A stretch of 64,000 bases of DNA from Eucalyptus grandis (Eukaryota > Streptophyta > Magnoliopsida > Myrtales > Myrtaceae): NCBI RefSeq assembly GCF_016545825.1, contig NC_052615.1, positions 20,886,520 through 20,950,519 of the forward strand. Reading direction: 5' to 3'. The notes below the pieces were generated by a model. That model searched no databases, was not told the DNA's origin, and was given only the letters and a program-made list of their open reading frames with translations. Position 1 is the stretch's first letter; every line of letters starts with the position of its first letter. Positions 12,651 to 23,368 of the stretch are shown here, piece by piece. Position numbers and translations under genes: made by a program.

Positions 12651-13353
12651 TCAATTTAGCATATAGGGATGGGGGATCATGTACTTGGGATTCTTTAACA
12701 ACCTCGAAACCTCCTTGACGACCTCTTTTACAAGTACTCCTTCATGTCTGCCAATTGCCAAATAAAATTTGAAGTAAGCGATAGTAAAAAAAAGTTTCAC
12801 TAAGGTTTTAATGGGATGAGGAAAGCAAGTACCCATTGGCGATTCTCTCCGATACCCATCCTTTGAAGGATCCAACCTCCTTGAGAGCTAGCTTCCACCG
12901 CTCATAAGTACATTCATCGACCATCTTCTCATGTTTGAGGATCTTTTCTCCAAAAACACCTGATAGGTCTCGCACATGCGAGGTCCTCACTTTATAGAAA
13001 ATGGGTAATATCTTTTGTCTCTTTCTTCTCTTGCATTCAACCATTTGAGCAAGTTCATCGAGGCACCAACGAGAGGAGGGATAATCTTTAGAGAGAATTG
13101 GAATGGATATCTTACAATGGTCGATGGCATTGCAAATCTCGTGATCAACATCTTTGCCTATGAGAGATGGATCAGCATCGTTAAACACTCTGACTCCTGC
13201 AGCTACAAGGCTGATGTAGAGGTAAGCTGCAAGGCTGTGTCGAGTATCAGGGCCGCGAAAAGCTAAGAACACTTGGTATTGGCTTTCTCTTCTTTTCTTT
13301 TCTGAAAAGTGAAGATGCACTGCTATCCAGCAAGACAAACCAAAAGTGATCAT
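12651..13353 (-). CDS. TIR-domain protein A (U2), membrane-anchored TIR
   Basis: Predicted TIR-domain immune protein. Plant TIRs are NADases that make nucleotide signals for EDS1-type helper pathways; that role here is inferred from the family. Model: exon 12833-13353 and small exon 12651-12747. The intron has donor G^GTACTT and acceptor TTGGCAG^AC, joins IANG to HEGVLVKEVVKEVSRLLKN, and keeps the frame. The ATG at 13353 gives a hydrophobic start (MITFGLSCWIAVHLHF) that could be a signal anchor. The TIR core shows YQVFLAFRGPDTRHSLAAYL, an IPILSKDYPSSRWCLDEL segment holding the presumed catalytic Glu, KILPIFYKVRTSHVRD and FKGWVSERIANG. No NB-ARC or LRR follows before the stop. It lies only about 210 bp downstream of the last visible exon of TIR-B on the same strand, so it may instead be the 3' exons of a TIR-TIR gene (splice-compatible acceptor at 13319/13320). 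Confidence 0.72.
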
Positions 13354-13563
13354 GATAAAATATTGGCAAGACGAATTATACAAAAATCCCAAAAAGACCG
13401 AGGTAACTTTTGAAAGCCACGAAATCGGTCTAGGTCATAAACCGCACGAACCTTACATGCCTTCTCTACGTGGGAATTGAAGAATGTCCAAAGCTCTCAC
13501 ATGATGAGCACAAAGAATACTTCGGAAAGGTAGGTGATTGGCTCAAATGGAATTATGACATAC

Positions 13564-14341
13564 CTGATTTTACGAACATAGGGAGTCGTTCGATCCACAT
13601 CGTCTTCAAGTCACTCGAGACCTTTGCGACCACCATTTTCACCAGCTCTGCTTCATGCCTGCGCACATACATGTGTAGAACCGAGTTAGGCGTCCAGTTT
13701 GATTCCTTCCTTCACCTAAATCTGCAATTTCATATTGGTCATTCTCATACAAGTGCACAGGCTGTCAGGATTCATATATACATGTATACATACCCATTAG
13801 CAATGGTCTGTGATATCCATCCTTTAATCTTCGCTACAGAAGTCAACGCATTCCACCATTTTGCCATTTCTTCAGGGCTGATATGAATCTCAGGTTTACG
13901 TAGAGCCTTTTCAAAGTTAACGCGTTGGCGACGGACATCGCCAACATCCACCTTATAGAATACAGGGAAGACTGATTTGCCATGCTTTTTGTGGCAATCC
14001 ATAATCTCGGTGAGCTCACGGAGGCACCGTTTACTCTGTGCATACTGTTTGGAGATGATTGGGATTGCGATCCTACAACTCTTGATGGCCCAGAACTTCT
14101 CTGGGCCTATCTGCTCACCAACTGGGATCGAGTCATTATCCCTGAACACATGGAACCCAGCAGCTACTAGGCTGTTATAGAGGAAATCGGTGAAGCAGGT
14201 GCGAGTGTCTGGGCCTTTGAAGCTCAAGAACACGTCGTAGTTCCGAGGGACCGCACTTCTTTTCTCCTGCAGCAATCTGTATGTGTACACAGAGAGAGGG
14301 GCTAGTGGTAGAACAATTGCTAGGGCAGTGATTTTCTTCAT
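13564..14341 (-). CDS. TIR-domain protein B (U2), membrane-anchored TIR
   Basis: Second TIR gene of the pair. Exon 1 (13794-14341) starts with MKKITALAIVLPLAPLSVYT, a basic-then-hydrophobic signal anchor, followed by NYDVFLSFKGPDTRTCFTDF, a segment with GEQIGPEKFWAIKSCRIAIP, and SKQYAQSKRCLRELTEI. The usual W before C-L is R, but the presumed catalytic Glu is kept. FPVFYKVDVGDVRRQ and IKGWISQTIANG complete the domain. A strong donor (G^GTATGT) follows IANG. Exon 2 (13564-13658, 95 nt; acceptor TGCGCAG^GC) continues in frame as HEAELVKMVVAKVSSDLK, then TMWIERLPMFVKS, and ends at another good donor (TCAG^GTATGT). The gene therefore needs a further exon, and the nearest coding sequence is TIR-A. 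The reading frame is open and the copy in U4 is near-identical, which suggests recent function or recent duplication. Confidence 0.75.
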
Positions 14342-14445
14342 TGTTGGTAATTTACCTTCTCTTTTTGAATCTAAGTCTGTGTTCTTTCAATGCCCTCTCT
14401 TATCCAAGACTTGATGCTTTCAAGATTCTGAGTCATTGTGTATAT

Positions 14446-16600
14446 TATTGTTGGAAATTGTGATTCATTTTCAACTAAATCTGAAAATTACTTGTATAGC
14501 CATGAAGAAATGAAGACTCAAGATCATGGAACAAGCTAAGAAAATTCCTTGTTAGAAAATGTCTATAAGAAAAGATGATGAGTACAAGTTCAATTTGAAG
14601 ACTCTCACTTGAAGAAGTATCAAAGAAAATTCAAGAACAAGCTAGAGAAGTCTCCGTGGATGGAAAACGCGATTTCTTCGTTGGCAATGTTAAATTAATA
14701 CGTGAGTCCGTACGCAGATCTGATCCACACGCAGAGCATTTTATCGGTCAAAGTCTCGAGTGGATAAACATTAAACGGGGAAAATGCATGGCTCCTGCAT
14801 CGTCCCTTGTTGAGTGAGTCCACCTCCGCGTGGGTCCAGCTAGCATAAAAAAGAAGAGAGCAAAAGTCACAAAGAAAAGTAAGTGCCTCGTGCAAGTGTG
14901 TGCGCCCGAAGTGAAGAGGAGAGAGAGTGCACGGAGAGCTTACCGAGAACAGTGGAGAAGAAAACCAAAGAGAGCGGAGATTTCACGGTTCTATTTGAAG
15001 GCCAAATATTGATGGAATATTATTAATGAGATGAAAGGCTATAAGTTGAGTTGTCATAAATTGATATAATTAAAATGTTCAGAATTAAAATTTACATCTA
15101 TACAATAAATTTATGACATTTTGGACAAGTATTCCACCTCCTTATCTTGACACATGATTAAATGGCATTATTCATGCATATGATGCCATTTCAAGATAAT
15201 ATTATTTGCAAATGGCATTGTTCATTCATTCTTAAATCGAGGACAATTTCGAGCATAGGGAAAAAGAAAGAAAAAAGAGAAATGAGAAGAACTCAATGCA
15301 CAACTTCCATTAGAAGAAATGTCGTGTGATACAAAATTTCGATTTTTTTTTTTTTTTAAATCAGTCTAGTCCTGAGTCTTTTAGAAAGATAAAGGACTGC
15401 TATCTGATATCGGACTATCTTTTAATGAAGATGGTGCACTTTTTTCACTGTTGCCTTTTTCTCTTTGAAGTATGATTAGTCAATGTCTTAAACTATTTTT
15501 CATGTATCAAATTAAGTCCATGTTTTTAATAAAACACGAAAGAGGCATTTAGTTAGGACGAAAGGGGGAGAATATTATAATTTAAGGTCAGTTCGTTCGA
15601 CCAGGCCACCATCAGCGGATTGTTCGATCACGACTGACCGAGACTAACTCAATTTGCATTCCCACATGACTGTTTTCTCCTTTGTTTTTCAGGACAGCGA
15701 GATTTTTATTGCCGTATTTTTTTCTTATTTTGGTTGCTTGCTGATCAGTACATGGTATTGATATAAGCTTTCAGCTTTTGACTATTGAAAGCAGCACCCT
15801 AGCAAATAAGCGATCACCAAAGCTAGGGTCTCCGCATGTTCTTCTCGTTCCCACTGCGTTCCAACACCTTTGAAGTTTTTCTCCGTTAGTTTGACACATT
15901 TGCGCTCAAGAGCCTCGCGAAACAGCCAAGTTGTAGAATGAAGTATTAAATTATGTCTCAAATATGAGCCGTGCATGAAATTTGACCGGCTTGGAGGATT
16001 TAATTTGTTATAAAAAAAAAAAAAAAAAGAAAGTCTGGTCTTTTTATCCTGCGCAAATCTGGATTCTTGGGGCTGTGGAAGTTGTTTTTCTATTCTCTTA
16101 GGATTTTTTTGAGTGGAACGACTTCTTGGACCTTTCTTGATATTGCTGCACATGAATTTCTTTTTGAGTGGAACGACTTCTTCGCTCGCATATGTTCTCT
16201 ACATATATTTTTATTTTGTGAAGCCAAGGAGTAATCAGAGGAAACAAGATAAAAGCGTGAGTTTTGCTTTAAAAAGGCCGCAGCAAGGGAAGAAAAAGAA
16301 GTCGTGGGAACGTGAACGGCCTGAACGGCCTTCTCGGTTCGGCCATACCTAAAGCTTCCGTTTTGAGTTTACTTATTTGTAATTTTCGCATTTAAACTTA
16401 ATTTAGGTATGAAAATCACTTAAATTTATCAGTGATTGTAATTTTAATTATTTGATTATAGTGAATTAATTATTGTTGGCTCTTCCCGTAAAGCCCGTAA
16501 AGTAAATATCAATACTAGGACTTAATCACAAAAATCTCAGTTGCCTCTTATTATTCATTGTTTATTTCTCAAGTGATTTCACATTGATTTGATTGCTAGA
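14446..16600. other. Non-coding spacer after U2
   Basis: No gene is recognised. Homology with the array stops at about 14445. The stretch is AT-rich with short A/T runs (15343-15357, 16011-16027). A direct repeat of about 20 bp around gagtggaacgacttctt occurs twice, 54 bp apart (about 16112 and 16166). Open frames here are short and unrelated to known domains. Confidence 0.5.
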
Positions 16601-16602
16601 TC

Positions 16603-16643
<41 letters not shown>

Positions 16644-16672
16644 TGTTAATATATAATATTAACACTATAAAA
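16600..16672. repeat. (TA)n microsatellite with adjoining hairpin
   Basis: An uninterrupted (TA)n run of about 35 bp (about 16602-16637) is followed by a near-perfect palindrome: tagtgttaatat at 16641-16652 pairs with atattaacacta at 16656-16667. AT-rich hairpins of this kind often come from small inverted-repeat transposons or replication slippage. Confidence 0.85.
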
Positions 16673-16872
16673 AAAATATTACAATAAAAAAAATATATTA
16701 CAACATGAAGCTAGACAGTTCCTCGCACCAAGCTAGATGTAGCACAAGGCCAGAGCGAAATCACATGTTCATCGCGCGCTTGGATCCGATGGTGATGAGC
16801 AGGTGAGCAAACGAGAAGATTGATGATAATGGCGGGGTGTTGTCAATGATCCGAGTCTCGTTCGATCAAGGA

Positions 16873-16876
16873 AATA

Positions 16877-16914
<38 letters not shown>

Positions 16915-16992
16915 TGATAATAATGATAATAATAATGATAATGATAATGATAATAATAATGATAATGATGATGATGATGATGATAATAATAG
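16873..16992. repeat. (TAA)n / (GAT)n compound microsatellite
   Basis: About 120 bp of AAT/ATA triplets grading into ATGATA and GATGAT triplets. Because the period is 3, it creates a false poly-isoleucine reading frame on the minus strand. It is length-variable by nature. Confidence 0.95.
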
Positions 16993-17448
16993 AATTTCTT
17001 ATGATTTGCAATGGGAAATGAATGTGTTCTTGACTTGTGAGCAGATTTGGACTCTCAGTCAATTCGGATTTACGCGGTAAGTCATTGATAGATTCTGGAA
17101 AGTATGCGGATGCACCACGGCTTGAAAAAATGGTGCAGATTGGACCGAAAAATGAGATTTGTAAACTTCCTCGGAGGGATCATATTCGGAAAACTTAAGA
17201 GTGAAATTCAGAGCAGATACACCTAAGGAAGTGCAGCACAGGGCATAGGTCCTCACCCGAAAATAATCCTGAAACATTTATTTGGAAATCCGTCAAGATT
17301 TCAATATACTATCTGAATTTTGAAAAGTAATAAAAAAAATTCTGAATTCATGTGTCCAATGTAATGAAAATTTTGGGTGTTTTGGATTTTCTTTTTAAAG
17401 TGTATTTGTCGTAAGATTTAAATTAAGTGAAAAGATTGAAATTAAGAG

Positions 17449-17846
17449 TCTATCCGGACATCTGATGAACCTCACTCGAGCTGATCGAGCTTTGAAATTC
17501 AATGTCTTGTCCACACCGTCCAATTTTATCTTCGTGTCCGTTGCTTCGGAATTGTACATCCAATTAGATTTCGTGTCCCAATGAAGATTTGAGAGGAGTT
17601 TGCGATATCCGTGGGCCTAAAAGTTGGTCTAGGAGGATATCATTTAATCTATCCGGACATATGATGAACCTCACTCGAGTTGATTGAGCTTTGAAATTCA
17701 ATGTCTTGTCCACACCGTCCAATTTTATCTTCGTGTCCGTTGCTTCGGAATTGTACATCCGATTAGATTTCGTGTCCCAATGAAGATTTGAGAGGAGTTT
17801 GCGATATCCATGGGCCTAAAAATTGGTCTAGGAGGATATCATTTAA
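17449..17846. repeat. 199-bp tandem duplication
   Basis: Two almost identical copies lie at 17449-17647 and 17648-17846, sharing tatccggacat, ttgtccacaccgtccaatt, cgtgtccgttgcttcgg and tctaggaggatatcattt. Only a few substitutions separate them, so the duplication is recent. The sequence after copy 2 (atgatcacctttaaaaccca) recurs at window position 29-48, so a related copy lies at the left window edge. No coding capacity is evident. Confidence 0.9.
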
Positions 17847-17884
17847 TCAATGAATGATCACCTTTAAAACCCACATAAAAGTTA

Positions 17885-18470
17885 GGGAAAAGTATCAAAA
17901 AAAGTCTTAAACCTATTGAATTTGTGTCGATTTAGTTCTGAATGGTGTCAATTCAATCATAAATCTTTTGAGTTGATGCCAATTCAATCCTAAATTTTTT
18001 AGTGATACCAATTGAATCCTAAAATTTTTAAATTAATGCCAATTTGTCTTAACTGTTTTGACTTTGTTGCCAATTTAGCTATTTCGGCTAATTTTGGCCA
18101 AATATTATTGACGTGGATGCCAGCTCGCTCATGTGTTACCATCGGCAGTGATGTAAATAATTTTTAATAATATTTAAATAACTTTTTAATTTTTTATTAT
18201 TTTTCTGATTTTTTCGTTTTCTTTTTCTTTTTCTTTCTTTTTCCCATCCTTCCTCCTCCTCCTTCATTTTACCAGCAACTAGCCACCACCCACAGGGGAG
18301 GCCGGGTGCCCCCTAGTGCCTAGCGCCTAGCGCTAGGGAAAACGAATAAAAGAAAAAAAGAGAATGAAAGAAAAGAAAAAAACTTTGAATTTTTTTTTTC
18401 ACATCATTTCATTTAACTACATTTTTTTTATTCTCTTGTTGAATTGCAGTGTTTATGTTTTTTTGTGGCA
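17885..18470. other. Low-complexity repetitive stretch
   Basis: From 17890 to 18075 the phrase 'gatgccaattcaatcctaaa' recurs with variations about every 40 bp, in the style of the sub-repeats common near plant DNA transposons. A pyrimidine-rich tract (tttctttttcttcc type) lies at about 18205-18270, and a purine-rich stretch at 18335-18385. No gene is seen. Confidence 0.5.
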
Positions 18471-19115
18471 AAAGATCTCTTCAAGTGCCATAAGTTGGCA
18501 CAAAGGAATTCTTAAGTATCAAAAGTTACGAAAGTGACACTTAAGTGCCACATTAAAAGAAATGGATCACTTAAGTGCCACTCTGGCCAAAATTTGGCCA
18601 AAATGCTAACACGTGCAATTTCCAACCAAACAAGTGCAAAACGACTCCATTTTGTACACTAACGTGACTAAATAATGCAAAAACAATGTCGTTTTGGTGC
18701 TGACGTGGTAATAAATTAATGTAAAAATTAATTAAATTTAATTTAGAACTAAATTTACTTTAAAATTTCTAAAAATATAAATACAAATATTTAAAAAAAT
18801 TACTTTAAAAAAAAAAAAAGGAGGGGAGCAGGCTGAGCCTCGCCTGCCACCGCTCCCCACCTTTTCTTTTTTTTTTTTTTTTGTTAAAATTTGTTAAAAT
18901 TTGTTAAAATTATTTTTATCACGTCAACACCAAAACGATGCCGTTTTTGCACTCCTTCGCTAGAAAATCGCCACGTCAGCATTTTGGCTAGATTTTGGCT
19001 GGAGTGGCACTTAAGTGATCAATTTTGCTCCGATTTTGGTACTTAAGTGTCACTTTCGTAACTTTTGGCACTTAAGTGTCCCTTTGTGCCAACTTATGAC
19101 ACTCCAGGGGTCTGC
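18471..19115. mobile_element. MITE-like element with long terminal inverted repeats
   Basis: The left arm (about 18471-18665) and right arm (about 18920-19115) are inverted copies of each other for about 195 bp. For example, cataagttggcacaaagg on the left matches the reverse complement of cctttgtgccaacttatg on the right, and the words acgaaagtgacacttaag and aagtgccactc also match. The 250-bp centre has no coding capacity. Long-arm non-autonomous elements of this kind are usually Mutator-like. Outside the arms both flanks have a G-T-rich run (gttttttt / gtttttgtt) that may be a decayed 9-bp target duplication, but it is not clean. Confidence 0.82.
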
Positions 19116-19257
19116 ACGTCGTTTTTGTTGGGGAACAAAAGAAAAAGATTTTAAGTATTCTTGACTTTTCGTGTCCTTGATGTCTAGCCGCTCACCTTGA
19201 CATCGACATTGGCCTGGAGACTGCAGGTGTGTGTGCAGGAATGATCATCCTTCTCTC

Positions 19258-20640
19258 ATAGGTAATGATCTTACCTGCAACTTCTATCAGGTTATAGTGT
19301 TGGAACTTTATCTCATTTTCGTAGGAAAATTTTGCTTTCTATTATTGGTATCCGGAGGATCGGGGCGAGAAAAAAGGGATGGAAGATACTGCTGATATTT
19401 TTATAAGCTCGAAGTCTTATAAGGGCTGAATAATATCCCATTCTTTGCAGAAGTATATCCTCCAACATAAGGATGAGGAAGACGAACCCACCTATGAGCT
19501 AGGCAGAAGCTTTGAGAGATGTTTGGACCCGCAAAGGTTGGGATTCCAATACGTGGCTGATGGATATAGACTTTCATCATTCCCAATTTTATTTGGCGAA
19601 TGAAGGGATACTGGTCCAAATGGTTATAAAGTGGTTTTGAAGCAGCTACACAATCTTATAACGAATGGTTGAGACCACCTCACCTCCCACGGGGCTATAG
19701 CACGATGAATGATCATGATTAAAATGAGACAATTGAGTCATTGTGATTTCATTGAAAAAAGATTCCTTTCTTTGTTCGCAATTCAAGTTACAAATCTAGT
19801 TTGAGTCAAGTGACGAGATAAAAATGAAGTGCAATTAAATTTTTCCTACATGTGAAAGGAATCGTCCTAATTTTATCCTACATATAAAAAATTGTGTTTA
19901 TGAATAACGAAAATTAGGTAGTTCAATAAAGATTAAGCACATGCTTTCTAGTGAGTCTAGAGTTAATAAGATTTAAAATAAGAAAAATATGTTAACTTTT
20001 CTTCATGAATGTTCTTTAGCTCTATTTCCCAAAACTATCATATCAAATTAAATTTTCTCCAATACAACCTTATCTTGAAAGATTTGAATAATAAGCTTTT
20101 CGTAGATGCAATAATTGTGTGATAAGTAATGATCTTACTTGCAACTTCTATCACGCCATTCAGGAGTGTCGGATCTTTATTCCTATTTTGATGACAAATT
20201 TTGCTTGGTGTCTCGAGGAGCTCATGGTTGAGATGTGGAACACAAAGGGCCAGAACATGCTATAATATTTTATAAGGCCAAAACAAAGCCTTATAAGTAT
20301 AGAATTTATGCCATTCATTTTAAGAGCACTTGCTCCAACATAAGGATGAAGAAGACCATGAGGAATAGGTAGAAGCTTTGTGGGACGTTGGGCCTGCAAA
20401 GATTGGGAATCCAATATGTGGCTAATGGGCACGTACTTTCATCATTCCCATCAAAACCTTAATTTGATCCAGTAAACTTCTCGTACTACAATTTTATTTG
20501 GCAATTCGTAAGAAAGAAGAGGTGTTGATTCAAATGGTTATCCAAGAGGTTTTGAGGCAGCTACAAGATGCCTTTGACTCTTGGGTTTTCCTCTCGTAAA
20601 TAGCTGTCAATATTTGTTAGAGATCAAAATAAGACAGTTT
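19258..20640. repeat. Duplicated non-coding unit of about 860 bp
   Basis: Unit A (about 19262-20125) and unit B (starting 20126) share gtaatgatcttac.tgcaacttctatca, the segment around ccaacataaggatga.gaaga, aagctttg.gaga and actttcatcattcccat. Unit B is cut at about 20640 by LINE2 and resumes at 28284-28335. A further partial copy of the 3' half lies at about 28375-28570. No intact ORF is present. The conserved words between the diverged units suggest an old gene or element, but I do not recognise it. Confidence 0.6.
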
Positions 20641-20673
20641 TTTTTTTTTTTTGTCGAAAGGAGATGATATTCA

Positions 20674-23360
20674 TTACAAGCCCATAACATAGGCACCACA
20701 AGCAGGTACATCTAGACATAATATGGAAAGTAGAGGCATAGGAGGATAATTAACCCAATTACATGGAATGGAATTTGCTCGATGTGCACGTGCTACCCAG
20801 TCCGCTGCCATGTTAGTTTGCTTGGGCTCATAGATGATAGTTATGTCTTCCATTTGGGCTAGTAGAAGTTTGCAATCCAGAATGAACGGTTGGGCCTGCC
20901 AAGGGGGGTCTTCTCGGCCCAGAACACTCTCAACTAATAATAGGCAATCGGTTGATACGCAAATGGGCAAATCAAGGGAGTTAAAGTCATGAGAGGCTTC
21001 AGTTTGTGCAACTAGGGTTCTTCGCTTCTCCTTTATCCATCTCAGAGCCAAACGCAGTGCTAGGGTTTCCGCAATTAGGGCTGATGGGGCGAAGATCGAT
21101 TCAGCAAAACCAGTAGTGAGGCCTCCTGCAGCAGTTCGACAGATCCCTGCCACCGATCCTGCATGATCCGAACTACTCCAAGCTGCATCAATATTAAGCT
21201 TCAATGAGGGAGGGTCGGGAGGTAACCAAGATTTACAGCTGGTTGTGTCTGCCGCATCCTGCTTTGACAATTTCTTCCCTTGTTTTCCCATTTTAGGTGT
21301 AGATCTGCTAGAATCTGGGCATTTTCTTTATTGCGGGAGGGGATTGGCTTGGTTCCCTTGAAGACTGCAGTGTTGCGGGTCACTCAGATGTGCCATAGAA
21401 GAGCTGCGAAGAGGGCTTTTGATTCGGCATCAGTTCCGGTGGTAATATTCTCGAAAAGCCATTTATCTATTCTGGTTATGTGGTCTGGGTTGGTGTCGGC
21501 TTGGTTTTGAGGGTCTGACCATATGGCTTTTGTCCAGGAACAAAGGATGAAGAGGTGCTCCATGGTTTCGGGGGCTTGGCCGCATATCTGGCACAATGGG
21601 TCAGGTAACATTTTCATGTGGTGAAGGTTTTCTTTGGTTGGGAGTGAGTTGTTGCATATCTACCATATTAGGATTCAATTTTTGGAGGTGAAGGAAGTGT
21701 CCATATTGTAGGCCAGAGTGATTTGGGTGTTTGGTATGATGTGGATGGTGGCTTGTTGCTGGGGTGCATGACTGAGCTTTGTATACGGTTGTAACCGCTC
21801 TTGACTGTGTAGCTACCAGACTTATTGGCTGTCCATACAAGTTTATCTTGTCGAGGATGTAGACAAAGGGGTTGGGCTAGTATCTCGTTTGCAATTTCTT
21901 CCTGAAACAGGGCTGTAACTTTGTTTTCATTCCACATCTTACTTTCACTGTCGATGAGATCAGCCACAAAACGTGGTTCATCTTTGTTTGCTCGACCAAT
22001 AAGTCTTCCAGTAGGTAGCCATAGGTCTTCTCGGACTCTAATCTGTTTTCCATCCCCAATCTCCCACATGGTAGTTGGTTCAATGATTGCTCTCCCCTGT
22101 AAAATACTTTTCCAGCTCCATGATGGTCGATTTCCATTTCTTGCTGCCCAAAAATCACTTTTAGGAAAATAAATGCTTTTCAGTACTTTGCACCAAAGAG
22201 CATCTGGTTGATTTATAATCCTTCATGCCAGTTTTCCCAACATGGCTAAGTTAAAATTTTGCAAATCTTTAAAACCCAAACCACCATTATCCTTCCTGAC
22301 TTTCAACTCTTCCCATTTTTTCCAATGGATTCCTCTTTTATCAGCATGCTGTTTCCACCAGAATGAAGCTGTTTTTTTCTCTATAGTTCTACATATGGAA
22401 ATCGGAATTTTGAATATGGACATCACATACTGAGGAATGGCCTAGATAACTGTTTTTATAAGGATCTCCTTCCCAGCTTTTGAAATTAATTTCTCTTTCC
22501 ACCCTTCCGATTTCCGTTCAACTCTAGTCAACAGCCAAGCAAACATTTGCTTTTTTGTTTTCCCCCAATAAGCTAGAATACCAAGATACTTCCCTAAATG
22601 TTCTGTAATAGCCACTCTCAACTCTGAGGCTAGGTTCTGTCGAAGTTGAGGAGGGCAGCTCTTCCCCACAAAGAGGCCAGACTTGTTGAGATTAATCGCT
22701 TGGCTTGTGACATGGCAATACTGGTTCAGAACATTAGAAACATTTTGGGCTTCTCTGATTGTGCCGTCTAGAAAGAAAATGGCATCGTCTGCGAATAAGA
22801 GATGAGATAGAGTGGGACAGGTAGGATTTAAACGAATGCCCTTTATAGTTCCATCTAGAATAGCTGTGTGCATTAGGGAAGAGAGGAGGTTAGTCATGAT
22901 GATGAAGAGATAGGGTGAGAGGGGATCACCCTGTCTAATACCTCTCGTAGGTTTAAACTCAGCTGATGGCTCGCCATTAATTAGGATATTGAAAGATACG
23001 GAAGAGATGCATATTTTAATCCATTGAACCCATCGCGCATGAAAGCGCAACTTTAGCATGTAATCACAAAGAAAATCCCATTCCACCCTATCATATGCTT
23101 TTTGCATATCTAATTTAAGAATCACTTGATGTTTGCAAGTCCTCTTCCTCACCCTTAATTGATGGATCACTTCTTGAACAATGCAGATATTGTCTTGGAT
23201 CAGCCGGTTGCTCATAAAAGCTGTTTGTTCTTCTGCAATGAACATTGACAGCCATGGTTTAAGTTACAAAGGCTAATAGGTCTGAATTGGGTTATGTGTT
23301 CTGGATTTGATACTTTTGGGACAAGGGTGATATGGGTTTCTGTTTATATCTGGTTCCAAT
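20674..23360 (-). pseudogene. LINE2 ORF2, 3' half: RT core, zf-RVT and RNase H (broken)
   Basis: This is the downstream part of the LINE2 ORF2. The RT core (23245-22442, one open stretch) has the fingers motif KLDMQKAYDRVEWDFL, the [13 protein letters not shown] block and the catalytic [11 protein letters not shown]. It is followed by the thumb and zf-RVT regions (22426-21668), with a stop/frameshift near 22435 and another near 22200. RNase H at 21291-20674 has KLNIDAAW, STDCLLLVE and NMAADWVARAH, so all three acidic positions are present, unlike in LINE1. Frame breaks between the segments make the ORF inactive. The upstream half continues beyond the inserted LTR at 26274. Confidence 0.88.
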
Positions 23361-23363
23361 GTA

Positions 23364-23368
23364 CCTAG
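23364..23368. repeat. 5-bp target duplication (cctag) of the solo LTR
   Basis: cctag immediately precedes TGTTGACACC at 23369. The same cctag follows GGTCGCGACA at 26269-26273. Five base pairs is the standard integrase footprint of LTR retrotransposons. Confidence 0.88.

Larger units (their letters stand above)
11231..14445. repeat. Segmental duplication unit U2
   Basis: Second copy of the array, and the most compact one. The conserved block is at 11290-12460. It then jumps at about 12475 straight into the far end of the Copia relic (aaatagattacacaat, compare 52387 in U4), so most of the relic has been deleted here. TIR gene A (12651-13353) and TIR gene B (13564-14341) follow. Homology to U4 continues through the B upstream region and stops at about 14445, where an unrelated block of about 16 kb begins. 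Confidence 0.75.

Noticed and set aside
13470..13886. Plus-strand 138-codon frame, repeated at 53393-53809
   Set aside because: It is antisense to TIR-B exon 2 and the end of exon 1. Its conservation between U2 and U4 is explained by the duplication and by the TIR gene on the other strand.
16769..17062. Poly-isoleucine open frame on the minus strand
   Set aside because: It is only the translation of a triplet microsatellite; the flanking residues have no domain.
19401..20432. Short minus-strand frames in the 860-bp units as a gene
   Set aside because: The frames are not kept between unit A and unit B, so there is no sign of protein-level conservation.
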